Assembly (NCBI RefSeq): GCF_008329435.1
Contig: NZ_NPKN01000006.1
Location: 225,562 to 289,561, forward strand
Direction of reading: 5' to 3'
Length of the DNA: 64,000 nucleotides
From: Rhodanobacter sp. T12-5
Lineage (GTDB): Bacteria; Pseudomonadota; Gammaproteobacteria; Xanthomonadales; Rhodanobacteraceae
Part shown: positions 52,457 through 61,285 of the stretch, piece by piece
Layout of the letters: every line of letters starts with the position of its first letter
Numbering within the stretch: position 1 is the stretch's first letter
The notes under the pieces: model-generated
Told to the model about the DNA's origin: nothing
Seen by the model: only the letters and a program-made list of their open reading frames with translations
Databases searched by the model: none
Position numbers and translations under genes: made by a program

Positions 52457-53326
52457 ATGTTCAGAAAGAAATCCTGTCTGCGGTCCATTCTCGGCAGCGC
52501 TGCCTTGCTGGCCGGGGCAGCCGGACTGATCAGCCTTCCCGCGCACGCAGACGACGACAGCTGGCACGTGGCGGTCCGCGCCGAACAAGCGACGCCCGGC
52601 GGCTGGGTCCGCGTGCGTGAAAACACCATCCAGGGCACGCAGCTGTCCATCCACGACGGGCTTGGCGTCAGCCATATGCAGACCATCAAGCTGGACGCCT
52701 GGAAGCCGTTTTCCGACTCCAGCGAGCTGCACTTCGGGTTTTCCACCAGCCGGCTGAGCGGCCGCACGCTGATCGACACGCCGGCGTATTACAACGGCAC
52801 CACCATCGCTCCCGGGCGCCTGGACACCATCACCCATTTTCAGGATTTCGCCGCGTTCGACGCGTCGTACTGGCACCGGCTGGCCGACTTCGGCAATGGC
52901 GGCCGCTTGTGGGGCAGCGTGGGCGCAACCTACGTAATGCTCAACTTCCGGCTCGACGGCAGCATCGCCGCCAACAGCACAGGTCACGAGTTGAAGGAGG
53001 ACTTCTACGTGCAGGAGCTTCCCGTGCCCACGCTGGGCCTGCACTTGCGCTATCCGTTGACCGGCGCGCTGAAGCTCACGGCAGACGTCACGCTGGGACG
53101 GCTGCCCTGGGTCAACAGCCTGCGCACCGAAGGGGGCGAAGTGCGGCTTGCACAGACCAATGAGGAAGAGGAACTGGGCCTGGAATACAAGTTCGCACCG
53201 CACTGGCAGGCAGTCGCCTACGTCGTCCACCGCTATCTCGGGCAGGACGAACGCAGCCGGGAAGACGGCAACGTCATCCATCTCAGCTCCAACGGCATTG
53301 GCCTCGGCGTTGGCTACCAGTTCTGA
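52457..53326 (+). CDS. Outer-membrane beta-barrel protein
   Basis: 289 residues, ATG 52457. Signal peptide ends at PAHADDD. The mature protein is strand-rich with alternating residues and ends SSNGIGLGVGYQF, the aromatic C-terminus of outer-membrane barrels. Segments SELHFGFSTSRLSG and LWGSVGATYVMLNFRLDG are barrel strands. An 8- to 12-strand barrel is likely; substrate unknown. Confidence 0.8.
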   Translation: MFRKKSCLRSILGSAALLAGAAGLISLPAHADDDSWHVAVRAEQATPGGWVRVRENTIQGTQLSIHDGLGVSHMQTIKLDAWKPFSDSSELHFGFSTSRLSGRTLIDTPAYYNGTTIAPGRLDTITHFQDFAAFDASYWHRLADFGNGGRLWGSVGATYVMLNFRLDGSIAANSTGHELKEDFYVQELPVPTLGLHLRYPLTGALKLTADVTLGRLPWVNSLRTEGGEVRLAQTNEEEELGLEYKFAPHWQAVAYVVHRYLGQDERSREDGNVIHLSSNGIGLGVGYQF

Positions 53327-53479
53327 GCCTTCGGAAGGGGCAAGCGGCCATGCGATAAAGGCGCCCGCCTAGCCCTCGCCCTTGCATCCAGTTCGCCGCC
53401 AATAACGTTTCCACCCGGACCCGCTGATCCGACGCGCCTACGAACGCAAACGCGCGCGCAAGCGGCACCCGTGTGGCAC

Positions 53480-53597
53480 GCAAGACCGCACGCGGACCGA
53501 GCCGTGAAGAGGTGGCCCTTGAGCCCGTGATTCTGTGCCACGCACGACGTGCACCTGGACGGGATCCGCGATGACCGATGAGTGTTTGGCAAGCAGC
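53480..53597. repeat. Dispersed ~118-bp repeat, copy A
   Basis: From CAAGACCGCACGCGGACCGA to TGAGTGTTTGGCAAGCAGC this stretch is nearly identical to 55144-55262. Both copies lie in spacers in the same orientation. No gene is obvious in it. Confidence 0.75.
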
Positions 53598-53685
53598 AAG
53601 GGCCACTGCCGTGGCCCAGACCAGAACGGTGGCTGGCGCTTTGTTTTGACGACTCCTGTTGCCGCCCCGAAATTGTCCCTGAACC

Positions 53686-53847
53686 GAATGACACTTACTT
53701 GAGGCCGTTCACCCTGAGCGTAGGCCGAAGTCGAAGGGCACGCCGGCGACAGGCTGTCCGCGATTGGCGGCGCTTCGACTTCGCCCGCTGCGCGGGCTAC
53801 GCTCAGCGTGAACGGAAGGGGAGCGGCGGCCTGAGTAAGTGCCATTC
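53686..53847. mobile_element. 162-bp palindromic MITE-like element
   Basis: Ends are GAATGACACTTACT (53686-53699) and AGTAAGTGCCATTC (53834-53847), inverse copies with one mismatch. Inside, GTTCACCCTGAGCGTAG and CTACGCTCAGCGTGAAC and the pair CCGAAGTCGAAGGG/GCTTCGACTTCGCC extend the fold. It is flanked by exact 11-bp direct repeats GTCCCTGAACC at 53675-53685 and 53848-53858. No coding capacity, so it needs a transposase elsewhere. Confidence 0.7.
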
Positions 53848-53881
53848 GTCCCTGAACCTTTTTCGTCAGGATATCGAGCGA

Positions 53882-54223
53882 TCAGGACTGCGGGTCGAAC
53901 CCGAAGGCGCGCAGTTCCTGGTCGCAGCGACAGGCCTTGGCGATGCGCGCCGCCCACGCGATGGCCTCTTCGCGCGAAGGCAGTTCCAGCACGGTGAAGC
54001 CGCCGTCGAGCGTGGGCGCCCAGGGATAGCCGCCCGTTGCAACCGCGCCGTCAGCAGAGACGAGTATGGGCGGTACGTCTTCGTCGATTCCGCCGCCGAA
54101 GACGTAAACACCGGCAGCTTTCGCCTCATCAATCACAGCGTGTGCGTCGCGACCCACCGCTTCCCATTCGCCATCGGGCACAACCATCGCCGCGCTTGGA
54201 AAAGAGATCAGGTACTTGGCCAT
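53882..54223 (-). CDS. YciI-family protein
   Basis: 113 residues, ATG 54223 with GGAAGGAG. It starts MAKYLISFPSAAMVVPDGEW and has AGVYVFGGGIDEDVPPILVS and GGFTVLELPSREEAIAWAAR IAKAC, the YCII/DGPF fold. Often encoded with ECF sigma factors, but none is adjacent here. Cytosolic, function unknown. Confidence 0.88.
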   Translation of the reverse strand: MAKYLISFPSAAMVVPDGEWEAVGRDAHAVIDEAKAAGVYVFGGGIDEDVPPILVSADGAVATGGYPWAPTLDGGFTVLELPSREEAIAWAARIAKACRCDQELRAFGFDPQS

Positions 54224-54358
54224 GGTGCTCCTTCCGGGAATTGATGGCGGTCGTGAAGGTTATATGCGGCCCAATGCGTGCACCAGGTCGAGCCACGAAG
54301 CGCTTCGGCTTGAATCGCCACGGGTTTTGAAGGCTGCAACTCTTGAGAAGATGGAGCC

Positions 54359-54442
54359 ATGAACATCTTCTCACCTGAGGTCTGCGAGCGAGCCGTACGC
54401 ATGGTGCAAGCGCATCGGGGGTCAAACCCCGCTTCCTTCTAG
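54359..54442 (+). pseudogene. N-terminal stub of an IS3-type transposase OrfA
   Basis: 27 residues: MNIFSPEVCERAVRMVQAHR then a stop. The F(S/T)PExxERAVRMV start is typical of IS3-family OrfA HTH proteins. Nothing else of the element remains; its stop touches the end of the toxin gene. Confidence 0.6.
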
Positions 54443-54723
54443 AGCCGTTTCTTCGCCGCCAGGTAGATCAAGCGCTTTTCACGCTTGCCTACCGCAATCA
54501 CGGTGACCACGAGCACCTTGTCGTGCACCTGGTAGACCAGGCGAAAACCTGAGGCGCGCAGCTTGATCTTGTAGCAATCCGGCAATCCATGCAGACGGGA
54601 CGCCGGAACGTGCGGATGCACCAGTCGCTCGGAAAGCTTGTTCTTCAGCTGCTGGCGAATATCGGGGGAAAGCTTGCGCCATTCCTTCAGCGCGGATTCG
54701 ACGAACTCCAGGCTATAGGTCAT
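54439..54723 (-). CDS. RelE/ParE-type toxin
   Basis: 94 residues. MTYSLEFVESALKEWRKLSP, the basic LRASGFRLVYQVHDKVLVVT and the ending AVGKREKRLIYLAA are standard for RelE ribosome-dependent mRNA interferases. It starts inside the antitoxin gene (11-bp overlap). Confidence 0.92.
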   Translation of the reverse strand: MTYSLEFVESALKEWRKLSPDIRQQLKNKLSERLVHPHVPASRLHGLPDCYKIKLRASGFRLVYQVHDKVLVVTVIAVGKREKRLIYLAAKKRL

Positions 54724-54958
54724 CGAGCTTTACCTTGACCCGTTTCTCGCCGCTGCGTGCACGCACCAGTTCGGCCAGCTCCAGATCGTCCAGCCGATCC
54801 AGCAGACGCTTGTACGTTTCTGCAGGCACCAGGTACGCGCTGGGTTTGTTATGCACCAGCACGGCGACCGACTCGCCATCGGCAGCCTCGATCACGGCAC
54901 TGGGGTTGCGCTTGAGTTCAGTGATGCTGACACTCGCGCTGGCGTGGATGGTTTCCAT
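54713..54958 (-). CDS. Phd/YefM/RelB-type antitoxin
   Basis: 81 residues, ATG 54958 with AAGGAGCC. SVSITELKRNPSAVIEAADG ESVAVLVHNKPSAYLVPAET is the Phd/YefM DNA-binding fold; the tail RSGEKRVKVKLDDL should block the toxin. It is the first gene of the pair and probably represses it. Confidence 0.92.
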   Translation of the reverse strand: METIHASASVSITELKRNPSAVIEAADGESVAVLVHNKPSAYLVPAETYKRLLDRLDDLELAELVRARSGEKRVKVKLDDL

Positions 54959-54970
54959 ATATGGCTCCTT

Positions 54971-54984
54971 ATTTGGCACCAAAT
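54971..54984. promoter_or_regulatory. Candidate antitoxin operator
   Basis: ATTTGG-CA-CCAAAT is a 14-bp inverted repeat 13 bp before the antitoxin start; the palindrome CCATATATGG at 54955-54964 overlaps the start codon. Toxin-antitoxin pairs are usually repressed through such sites. Confidence 0.5.
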
Positions 54985-55143
54985 ATGGCACACACCCCGG
55001 GACGCTTCAACCGGCGCAAACCCGGGCCTTGAATACGCGATCGACTTCGCTGCAACGACCTCATGCCGCCGCATGCACCTTCCGCCCCGTCTCCGACGCT
55101 GCCACGGTCACTTTCAGCAGTGCCCATTCGCCGGCACCTTGTA

Positions 55144-55262
55144 CGCAGGACCGCACGCGGACCGAGCGACCAAGAGGTGGCCCTTGAGCCCGTGATTCTG
55201 TGCCACGCACGACGTGCACCTGGACGGGATCCGCGATGACCGATGAGTGTTTGGCAAGCAGC
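55144..55262. repeat. Dispersed ~118-bp repeat, copy B
   Basis: Near-identical to 53480-53597, differing mainly near GAGCGACCAAGAGG. It is followed by a hairpin with a T7 run at 55313-55342. Confidence 0.75.
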
Positions 55263-55312
55263 GCCGCATGAAACATACGGCTGATGGTCGGCGGCAAGAC
55301 GGGACATCATGA

Positions 55313-55342
55313 TCTCCGACGCAGATCGGAGACGGTTTTTTT
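55313..55342 (+). terminator. Intrinsic terminator, plus strand
   Basis: TCTCCGA (55313-55319) pairs with TCGGAGA (55326-55332), followed by CGG and seven T. No plus-strand gene lies before it, so it may end a short transcript through repeat copy B. Confidence 0.65.
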
Positions 55343-55395
55343 GGCGTGCCTATTGACCCGAATGGCGAAATGGTGGACCCGTCTTGTTTTCGTCT

Positions 55396-56625
55396 TCAGG
55401 GACGGCTGAAAACGGCACCATGCGGCACGGCGCTCCCTTGCCAGCCATCGGGCCAGGTGCGCGTGAAATCGATCGTTTCCGGTTCGAGCGTCAGGGCGCC
55501 GGTATGGCGATCGATCCTGGCGAAGCGGACTTTGGTGGCAAGCGCGCCATAGCCCGTGATCGCCAGGCGATCGCCACCCGGCTCCATCGCGATCCAGTGC
55601 GGATATTCATCCGGTGGCAGCAGGATGCGGCTGACTTCGTGCGGATGCTTCGGATCGCGCACGTCCAGGCTGGCGACGACGTGCCCGCTCTGCATGGTTT
55701 CCACCAGGAAATTGCCGGCCACGATCGGCACTTCGCAGGTGCGGTAGCCGAAGTCGTAGACATGCTGCAGGCTCGGCTTGTCGCTTGCCAGGTTCTTGAG
55801 CAGGAACAAGCCGCAGTTGAACGTCGGAACAAGAACCGTGTGGCCGTCGGCAAGCACGCGCGGCTCCGACGAATCGGCCGCCGTGTCGTAAATCCAGTCG
55901 GATTCCGGCGGCAGTCGCAGGGTCTGGAGCAGTTTCAGGTCGGCGAGCCGCCAGATCTGAACCACATGGCTCACCTGCGCCGCCATCATGTCGGCACTGC
56001 TGGTGACCACCCGATCTGCCTGCTCGACCACCGCCAGGCTGTAGGGGCGGATGTCCGGATATCCGGCCGCCTCGGCCGAGGCGGTCCGCACGACCCGACC
56101 CTGCGGATCGAACTCCACCAGCCCTCCCGCCGCATGGTTGAACCCACCCGCATACTGAAAGGTCGCCAGCGTGTTGCCATTGGCAAGATGGGCAAACGAG
56201 TGCGGATAACCGAGTGCGCCGACGCTGCCGAATGTCCGCGCCAGTCGCGGATGCAATGGCTTGCGAAGGTCGAAAACGTAGGTGCTGTTGCCGAGCCAGT
56301 CGTTGGCATACAGCATGTCGTCGGGCGGTTCCGCATAGTTCGTATGGTGAGCCATCGCCGCCGGGCCAGCGGGCACCATCGCGACGAGCTTCCCGAACGA
56401 CGGGCCCGGCCGCACATCGAAGACCGCAAGGAAATCCCTGCCCAACCCCATTGCCGTGCGCCGCGCGGCCAGATCGGTGGGCTTCAAGGCCATCGTGTCC
56501 GCCTGCGGATGACGGGCTTCCATCGCCCACACGAACAAATAATCGCTGGAACCCGGCGCAGCTTTCGCGGCCCATGGCAGCGCCACAAACAGAAGCAGCA
56601 AGTAGCGCAACATTGCCCTCTTCAT
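55396..56625 (-). CDS. Exported beta-propeller protein (SBP56/selenium-binding-like)
   Basis: 409 residues, ATG 56625. Signal peptide ends near PWAAKAAPG. Repeated blades such as YVFDLRKPLHPRLARTFG, SFAHLANGNTLATFQYAGG and VASLDVRDPKHPHEVSRILL give a seven-blade propeller; DVRDPKHPHEV resembles SBP56 (methanethiol oxidase). Several histidines (MAHHTNY, YPHSFAHL) could bind metal. Family assignment is inference. Confidence 0.6.
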   Translation of the reverse strand: MKRAMLRYLLLLFVALPWAAKAAPGSSDYLFVWAMEARHPQADTMALKPTDLAARRTAMGLGRDFLAVFDVRPGPSFGKLVAMVPAGPAAMAHHTNYAEPPDDMLYANDWLGNSTYVFDLRKPLHPRLARTFGSVGALGYPHSFAHLANGNTLATFQYAGGFNHAAGGLVEFDPQGRVVRTASAEAAGYPDIRPYSLAVVEQADRVVTSSADMMAAQVSHVVQIWRLADLKLLQTLRLPPESDWIYDTAADSSEPRVLADGHTVLVPTFNCGLFLLKNLASDKPSLQHVYDFGYRTCEVPIVAGNFLVETMQSGHVVASLDVRDPKHPHEVSRILLPPDEYPHWIAMEPGGDRLAITGYGALATKVRFARIDRHTGALTLEPETIDFTRTWPDGWQGSAVPHGAVFSRP

Positions 56626-56972
56626 GGACCGTCTCCCCGCGCAATTTCTGGCGAGGTTACATCAAGGAACAGGCAGCAAGCATGGTGGCAGGGACCATTC
56701 GAGCAACCGAGGGAGGCGGATCAAGAATTGTTCCAGACACCTCTTCCACCGCACCATTTTTGCTTCTCGCGGGAAGCCGTTGTCGATTGTTGCCGCCAGT
56801 GCAACATGCTGAGGACCTTCACGGTACTACCGGCGTGAGCTCCCCTGACTAGACTTGATCACACGATCAGTCGAAAGCGCGAGCACGACGAAGCGCGCGA
56901 CATTCGCGGTCGTGTTCGTGCATCGCGCCCTTCCCCGCGGCCTTCCCCACGCAATCCACAGGACTCCTGAAA
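56626..56972. other. Spacer with REP fragment and small palindrome
   Basis: AATTGTTCCAGACACC near 56726-56741 is a degraded copy of the window's REP motif. TGATCACACGATCA at 56856-56869 is a small inverted repeat upstream of the MBL-fold gene. No gene recognised. Confidence 0.45.
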
Positions 56973-57905
56973 ATGAGCGCTACAGCCCGCAACGTGCAAG
57001 CGGTTACCGCCAACATTGGCAAAGACGATTCCGGCGAACTGGTGTCTTCCCGCTACGCCGTGCGCATCGGCGACGTCGACGTCGTGCTGATCAGCGATGG
57101 CATTTTGCCGCTGCCGACCTCCACCATGTCCACCAACGTAAGCGAAGCCGAGCGCAACCAATGGTTCGACCATCGTTTCCTGCAACGTGACATGTTCGAC
57201 TGGGCGCTGAACATCGCGCTGGTACGCAGCGGCGACCGCCTGATCCTGATCGACTCGGGCGTGGGCGACGGTTTCGAGTACTTCTCGCGTGCCGGTCGCT
57301 CGGTGCTGCGGCTGGAAACGGCCGGCATCGATCTGGCGGCGATCACCGACATCGTGGTCACGCACATGCACATGGATCACGTTGGCGGGCTGAACGTGGA
57401 TGGCATCAAGGCCAAGCTGCGCCCGGACGTGCGTATCCACGTGGCCGCGGCGGAAGTGGAGTTCTGGAAGCACCCGGATTTCAGCAGGACGGTGATGCCC
57501 GAAGCGGTGCCGCCCGCGCTGCGCAAGGCCGCTGCCAGGTTCGTGGAACTCTACAGCGACAACATCGTGCCGTTCGATCGGACCGTGGAAGTCGCCGCAG
57601 GCGTCACCGCGCGCGTGACGGGCGGCCACACGCCGGGACACTGCGTCGTGGACGTTGCTTCACAAGGCGAAAAGCTGACGTTCGTCGGCGACATGATTTT
57701 CGAAGTGGGCTTCGATCACCCCACATGGCAAAACGGCTTCGAGCACGAGCCTGAAGTGGCGGCGACCGCGCGCATCGCGCTGCTCAACGAAGCCGCCGAA
57801 ACCGGCTCGCTGCTGGCCGCAGCGCACATCGCGTTCCCGTCCATCGGTCACGTTGCAAAGAACGGTGAGAGCTTCCGTTTCGTGCCGGTGCAGTGGGATT
57901 ACTGA
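56973..57905 (+). CDS. Metallo-beta-lactamase-fold hydrolase
   Basis: 310 residues from ATG 56973. Zinc motif TDIVVTHMHMDHVGGLNVD, then GGHTPGHCVVDV, the Asp in TFVGDMIFEVG and the last His in AAHIAFPSIGHV. This is the AHL-lactonase/MBL-fold family; no leader peptide, so cytosolic. Substrate unknown; lactonase activity on homoserine lactones is one possibility. Confidence 0.9.
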   Translation: MSATARNVQAVTANIGKDDSGELVSSRYAVRIGDVDVVLISDGILPLPTSTMSTNVSEAERNQWFDHRFLQRDMFDWALNIALVRSGDRLILIDSGVGDGFEYFSRAGRSVLRLETAGIDLAAITDIVVTHMHMDHVGGLNVDGIKAKLRPDVRIHVAAAEVEFWKHPDFSRTVMPEAVPPALRKAAARFVELYSDNIVPFDRTVEVAAGVTARVTGGHTPGHCVVDVASQGEKLTFVGDMIFEVGFDHPTWQNGFEHEPEVAATARIALLNEAAETGSLLAAAHIAFPSIGHVAKNGESFRFVPVQWDY

Positions 57906-57960
57906 CGGATTTTCGGCCGGCAACCCTCGTTCTGTAGGTTGCACTGACGATTGAAACGGG

Positions 57961-57996
57961 CCGCCGCGAGTTCGCCAGACTCGCGGCGGTTTGTTC
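57961..57996 (+). terminator. Terminator of the MBL-fold gene
   Basis: CCGCCGCGAGT (57961-57971) pairs with ACTCGCGGCGG (57979-57989), followed by TTTGTT. It lies 56 bp past the stop. Confidence 0.75.
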
Positions 57997-58012
57997 CTTG
58001 GAAACAGAAACG

Positions 58013-58040
58013 AACGGGGCCGGATTGAGATGGCCCCGTT
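58013..58040. repeat. Second hairpin before the alpha/beta hydrolase
   Basis: AACGGGGCC (58013-58021) pairs with GGCCCCGTT (58032-58040) around GGATTGAGAT. No T-run. It could stabilise or block the leader of the next gene. Confidence 0.5.
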
Positions 58041-58118
58041 CGGCGGAGTAGTCTGGCAAGGTTGGCGTTCGGCGCTCCTTCCGTACCAGACTTGTCCAAT
58101 TCCGCTTAGGGGAATGCC

Positions 58119-59036
58119 ATGAAGCACGCAAGGGTTGTGTTCCTCAGCGCCTGTCTTGCGCTCGCCGTTGGATCTGTCCGCGCCGGGATGCCGCCGATTC
58201 CGGGTACGCCTCAAGATCCGGCAGTGGCAGCGACCCACGCGCCTGATCGCGCATCCATGCAGACCATGCAGATCCCCAGCCATGGGAAGCTGATGAATGC
58301 GTTGGTGTACATCGCCGCGGATGCGGGTCCCCATCCGGTGGTGATCCTGCTGCACGGGTTTCCCGGCAACGAGCGCAACCTCGATCTGGCGCAGGACATG
58401 CGACGCGCCGGTTGGGATGTCCTGTACTTCAATTACCGCGGTTCGTGGGGTACGCCGGGCGACTTCTCGTTCGCGCACAGCATCGAGGATACCGTGGCCG
58501 CCATCGCCTACCTGCGCCAGCCGGAGGTGGCCCGGTCGTTGCGACTGGATCCAAACCGCATCGTGCTGATCGGCCACAGCATGGGCGGCTTCATGACCGT
58601 CGAGGCCGCTGCGGCGGATCCCGCGATCAAGGCCTTCGCCACCATTTCGGCTGCCGACATGTCCGGGCGCATGCAAGCCATGCTGGCGATGGAAAAGCGC
58701 TCCGACGCGATCGCCGCCATGGCCCACGGACTGGCCGAAGAAGGCATGGCGCCGCTGGCGGGATGCACACCAGACGGGCTGGCCAGGGAGCTGGCGGACC
58801 ACGCCATGAGCTGGCCGTTCCTGGACAAGGTGGGCGCGCTGAAAAACCGCAACGCGCTGATCCTCACGGCCGACGACGGCCTCACCCGGGAGAACAACGC
58901 CTTCGCCGCTGCCTTGCGCAACGCCGGCGACACGCACCTGACCACCCGGCATTTCGCCACCGACCACGCCTATTCGGACAAGCGCATCGAGCTGTCACAC
59001 ACGGTGCTGGCGTGGCTGGCGGGGTTGCCTAAATAG
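58119..59036 (+). CDS. Exported alpha/beta hydrolase
   Basis: 305 residues, ATG 58119 (TTAGGGGAATGCC). Signal peptide ends near VRAGMPP. VVILLHGFPGNERNLDLAQD is the oxyanion loop, LIGHSMGGFMTVEAAA the nucleophile, ILTADDGLTRENN the acid and TDHAYSDKRIEL the histidine region. Esterase or peptidase-like (dienelactone hydrolase/S9 side). Substrate unknown. Confidence 0.87.
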   Translation: MKHARVVFLSACLALAVGSVRAGMPPIPGTPQDPAVAATHAPDRASMQTMQIPSHGKLMNALVYIAADAGPHPVVILLHGFPGNERNLDLAQDMRRAGWDVLYFNYRGSWGTPGDFSFAHSIEDTVAAIAYLRQPEVARSLRLDPNRIVLIGHSMGGFMTVEAAAADPAIKAFATISAADMSGRMQAMLAMEKRSDAIAAMAHGLAEEGMAPLAGCTPDGLARELADHAMSWPFLDKVGALKNRNALILTADDGLTRENNAFAAALRNAGDTHLTTRHFATDHAYSDKRIELSHTVLAWLAGLPK

Positions 59037-59124
59037 AACCGGGGTCGGGTTCAATTTCTGGCGTCCCGGATTGCGACGGTGGCCTGGACACGGCGCAGTC
59101 TGACGTCGAACAGCGGGAGCGAGC

Positions 59125-60111
59125 ATGGGCAAACAAACCGGTTCCCGCATCTGGCGCAGGGCATGGGTCGCCGCGGGTGTCATCGTCGGCGTGTTGCTGG
59201 TCGGTGCCGTGCTGGCCGCGGCGTTTGCGCCGTTCGTTTACGCCGAGCTGATGCCCCGGTTGGAGCAGCACGTGATCGTCGATCCCACGCCGGCCAGAAT
59301 CGCCAAGGGCCGCATGTTCGATGACTATTTCGTAGTGCAGGATCTCGGCGCGGGAACCTTCGCCATCGGCGAGCCACGCTACTACCAGCAGAACTACTCC
59401 TACCTGATCATCGGAACGAAGCGCGCGCTGATGTTCGACTCGGGGTCGGGAACGCGCGACATCGGCAAGGTGGTGAGATCCCTCACGCGCCTTCCAGTCA
59501 CGGTGATGGTCTCGCATCTGCACTTCGACCACTTCGGCGGGATCGGTGCTTTCGATCACGTGGCCATGATCGATCTGCCACAGACGCGTGCGGATGTGTC
59601 CAACGGGCGCCTGCGGCCGGGTCGTTACGCGTACCTCGGCTTTTGGGACGGGCGCAGCGCTCCGGCAACGCGGATCACCGAATGGCTGAGCCCCGGCGCC
59701 GTGATCGATCTGGGCGGCCGCTCGTTGACCGTCCTGTCCACCCCAGGCCATACGCCAAGCTCCGCGGCGCTGTTCGATGCAGCGGACCATCGGCTCTTCA
59801 TCGGCGACTACGTCTATCCCACCACGCTTTACGCCTTCCTGCCGGGCGCGAGCTTGTCGGCCTATCGCCAGACGGCGCGGCAGCTGCTCGCGACCCTGCC
59901 CGGCGACACGATCCTGTGGAGCGCGCATTGCTGTCGAAAGGGCGAGGGCGTGGCGGCGCCCTGGCTGACCGTGAAAGACCTTCGCGACCTGGACCGGACA
60001 TTGATGGCGGTCCAGGCCGGCAGGGCAACGTTCACGGGCTTCTATCCGCGCAGGTATCCGGTCAATGACCAGATGACCCTGGCGACCGGCTTCCCCTGGA
60101 ACAATCGCTGA
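59125..60111 (+). CDS. Membrane-anchored metallo-beta-lactamase-fold hydrolase
   Basis: 328 residues. One N-terminal span (AWVAAGVIVGVLLVGAVLAA) anchors it; the domain faces the periplasm. Zinc motif VMVSHLHFDHFGGIG, then STPGHTPSSAALF, IGDYVYPTTLYAF and WSAHCCRKG. Follows the alpha/beta hydrolase by 88 bp, perhaps one operon. Substrate unknown. Confidence 0.88.
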   Translation: MGKQTGSRIWRRAWVAAGVIVGVLLVGAVLAAAFAPFVYAELMPRLEQHVIVDPTPARIAKGRMFDDYFVVQDLGAGTFAIGEPRYYQQNYSYLIIGTKRALMFDSGSGTRDIGKVVRSLTRLPVTVMVSHLHFDHFGGIGAFDHVAMIDLPQTRADVSNGRLRPGRYAYLGFWDGRSAPATRITEWLSPGAVIDLGGRSLTVLSTPGHTPSSAALFDAADHRLFIGDYVYPTTLYAFLPGASLSAYRQTARQLLATLPGDTILWSAHCCRKGEGVAAPWLTVKDLRDLDRTLMAVQAGRATFTGFYPRRYPVNDQMTLATGFPWNNR

Positions 60112-60139
60112 AACCGGGGTCAGGGTGAGATGGCCCGGC

Positions 60140-60535
60140 CTTGACGGACACCTTTTCGGATACCGAGACCTACGTCCTGCGCTGCCACCATTACATCGAG
60201 CTCAACCCGGTACGTGCGCGCAGGACGGACGAACCGGTGGCCTACATCTGGTCGAGCGCAGCCAATCATTGCGGCCAGCGCCGGGATGCGTGGCTCACGC
60301 CTCACCCAACTTATACGTCACTGGCCCCACGCCCGAGACGCGCGCGGCGGCCTACTGGCAACTGCTGCGCGAAACGCTCTCCGACGACGACATCGCGGCG
60401 ATCCGAAACTATCTCCAGCAACAGCGCGCGCTCGGGCGCGACAACTTCCGCGCCATGGTCGAAGCCAAGACCCAACGCTTCGCCGGCATCCGACCCGCTC
60501 ATCGACCGCCATGCAAATGGTGTCAGGGACAATTT
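60140..60535 (+). pseudogene. RAYT (REP-associated tyrosine transposase) 3' remnant
   Basis: The first frame reads DTETYVLRCHHYIELNPVRA RRTDEPVAYIWSSAANHCGQ, the conserved centre of RAYT/Y1 transposases, and then the frame shifts to DDDIAAIRNYLQQQRALGRD and KTQRFAGIRPAHRPP. The catalytic HUH and tyrosine part upstream is absent. It ends in the REP motif GGTGTCAGGGACAATTT. Confidence 0.75.
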
Positions 60536-60589
60536 AGATGTTGAGGTCTGCGCGGGGCGCGCGGGTCCAAATTGTCCCTGACATCTTTT
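60519..60589. repeat. REP-like inverted pair at the RAYT remnant
   Basis: GGTGTCAGGGACAATTT at 60519-60535 faces AAATTGTCCCTGACATCTTT at 60569-60588. It is the best-preserved copy of the window's REP motif and directly joins a RAYT gene remnant. Confidence 0.7.
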
Positions 60590-61152
60590 CTAGGTGAGTA
60601 TCAGGTCAGCTACTCGTGTTACCTGGGTGTGGGCTTTCAGACGCGGGCGCATTTGGCGTATCGCGCCAATATCGAAATCAGAACGAACCGCTGCGGCTTT
60701 CTGGCAATCCGGCTTGCCCCAACCAGCTGGATCGGGATTCCGTGGGAGCCAAATGAGAGGTGGACAAAGGGCTGAAAAAGGTCAGGAATGGCGTCGGCGA
60801 TTGCGGCGAAAAGCGAATAAAACGCAAGAACAGGACGCAAGAAAACATTAACCAGAGATATTTCTCATGGTGAAGTTTGCCATCGCGAGGCCTTCCGGGA
60901 GACCAGTCTCGCGCTGTCGCCGTCGCGAAGCGTTGTAGCTCAGTCAAATAATCACGGCGCAGAATTGGATGGCTTTCAGTGTGCGCTGTTGTTTGGTATT
61001 GGCCGGGATCTCGCTCACTAGTTTCTCGCCAAGGGCGAAGAAAGGGGGCAGCGCGCAATCGAGTAAACGCAAATTCCTACGCCATGGTTTTAACATTTCC
61101 TTTTATCCAAAAGGCGCAACCGGCGCGTTGCCGGCATTTTCGCGCAGGTGGA
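60590..61152. other. Lower-GC spacer without a recognisable gene
   Basis: Frames here have no family features or good ribosome sites. It leads to the promoter at 61153. Confidence 0.4.
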
Positions 61153-61181
61153 TTGACAGGTTAATCGGCGCGAGCTAGCGT
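61153..61181 (+). promoter_or_regulatory. Sigma-70-like promoter
   Basis: TTGACA at 61153-61158 and TAGCGT at 61176-61181 with a 17-bp spacer. It points towards the terminator at 61286 and the haem-protein gene at 61405. Confidence 0.55.
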
Positions 61182-61285
61182 ACCGTCGCAGAAGGGACAG
61201 GGGATTTGGACCAGTACGTTTGTTGATGTCCGCACCGGACCGTTTGACATGGCGATTGATACGGAATAACACCATCACTGAAATC

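Noticed and set aside
60969..61178. Small frame with a hydrophobic start as an exported peptide
   Set aside because: No ribosome site, and it overlaps the promoter at 61153.
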